Source of the DNA: Rubellimicrobium sp.
GTDB lineage: Bacteria; Pseudomonadota; Alphaproteobacteria; Rhodobacterales; Rhodobacteraceae
Assembly: GCA_019454835.1 (NCBI GenBank)
Contig: JACFNP010000007.1
Coordinates: 1-64,000 of the forward strand
Length of the DNA stretch: 64,000 nucleotides
Direction of reading: 5' to 3'
Numbering within the stretch: the stretch's first letter is position 1; the number at the start of each line of letters is the position of its first letter. The notes beneath the pieces were generated by a model. The model was not told the DNA's origin and made no database searches. It was given only the letters and a program-made list of their open reading frames with translations. This document shows, in pieces, positions 63,864-64,000 of this stretch. The position numbers and the translations under genes were made by a program.

Positions 63864-64000
63864 CTACTCGCCGCCCACCAGCACCGCCTCGACCCGGCGG
63901 TTGGCCTCGCGGCCCTCGGGCGTCAGGTTCGAGGCGACGGGGGCCAACCAGCCCACGCCCTCGGCCCGCATCTGGCGGCGCGGGACGCCGTAATCCGTCG
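63864..64000 (-). CDS. OmpA-family protein, C-terminal end only (runs off the window)
   Basis: The last 45 codons of a minus-strand gene are visible. The translation contains YGVPRRQMRAEGVGWLAPV and then SNLTPEGREANRRVEAVL, the final part of an OmpA-like peptidoglycan-binding domain, where NLT-EGR--NRRVE is the conserved end. Such proteins tether the outer membrane to peptidoglycan. The start, signal peptide and N-terminal part lie beyond the right edge. Confidence 0.8.
   Translation of the reverse strand, partial: TDYGVPRRQMRAEGVGWLAPVASNLTPEGREANRRVEAVLVGGE

Overview
The window reads as one chromosomal stretch of a high-GC alphaproteobacterium, most likely a member of the Rhodobacterales (Paracoccaceae/Roseobacter side). 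The pointers are MipZ beside tadA, an alphaproteobacterial-style ftsK, an FrcBCA fructose transporter, a DUF3035 lipoprotein next to lspA, the lspA-purH-heparinase II/III block, and two copies of a GGAGTATTT...AAGGATGAAGG intergenic motif that I associate with this order. No database could be searched, so every family name rests on motifs read directly from the sequence.

The left two thirds (1-46.5 kb) is a catabolic accessory region made of successive transport-plus-degradation modules, each with its own regulator. (1) 1-2.6 kb: an insertion-sequence end cutting off a frameshifted M14 peptidase gene, an Lrp regulator and an OsmC protein. (2) 2.75-15.9 kb: a MocR-type regulator divergent from an inositol (possibly rhizopine-like) operon: iolE, a ChbG/YdjC deacetylase, a sugar ABC transporter, two Gfo/Idh/MocA dehydrogenases, iolC fused to DUF2090, iolD and iolB. 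(3) 16.4-24.7 kb: SMP-30 lactonase, SDR, XylFGH-like transporter, a gulonate/carnitine-dehydrogenase-like enzyme, a BKACE (DUF849) enzyme and a LacI regulator. Together these suggest an oxidative sugar-acid route ending in acetyl-CoA-dependent cleavage of a 3-keto acid. (4) 25.0-27.3 kb: a large LuxR/MalT-like regulator with a shortened ATPase. (5) 27.6-37.4 kb: a dipeptide-type ABC transporter with a HyuA-like protein, two tandem DUF917 proteins and a headless IclR remnant. (6) 37.5-40.1 kb: CtlX-like citrulline hydrolase, ornithine cyclodeaminase and a divergent Lrp regulator. (7) 40.2-46.5 kb: tadA, mipZ, a PEP-mutase-fold lyase with an AhpD-like protein, and frcBCA.

From 46.8 kb onward the content is mainly housekeeping: tRNA-Lys(UUU), ftsK, an aminotransferase, an amidase, a DUF3035 lipoprotein, lspA, purH, a heparinase II/III protein, mdh, ftsEX, plsC and accA. 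Then come a secreted protein with six four-cysteine repeats, a LysR regulator, and the last codons of an OmpA-type protein running off the right edge.

Several intergenic regions carry copies of one palindromic repeat of about 90 bp. Two copies sit inside longer units of about 163 bp with matching terminal inverted repeats, like a MITE. All three pentose/hexose-type ABC transporters use single-domain ATPases of about 260 residues, as in FrcA, instead of the double-domain ATPases of the classical ribose system.
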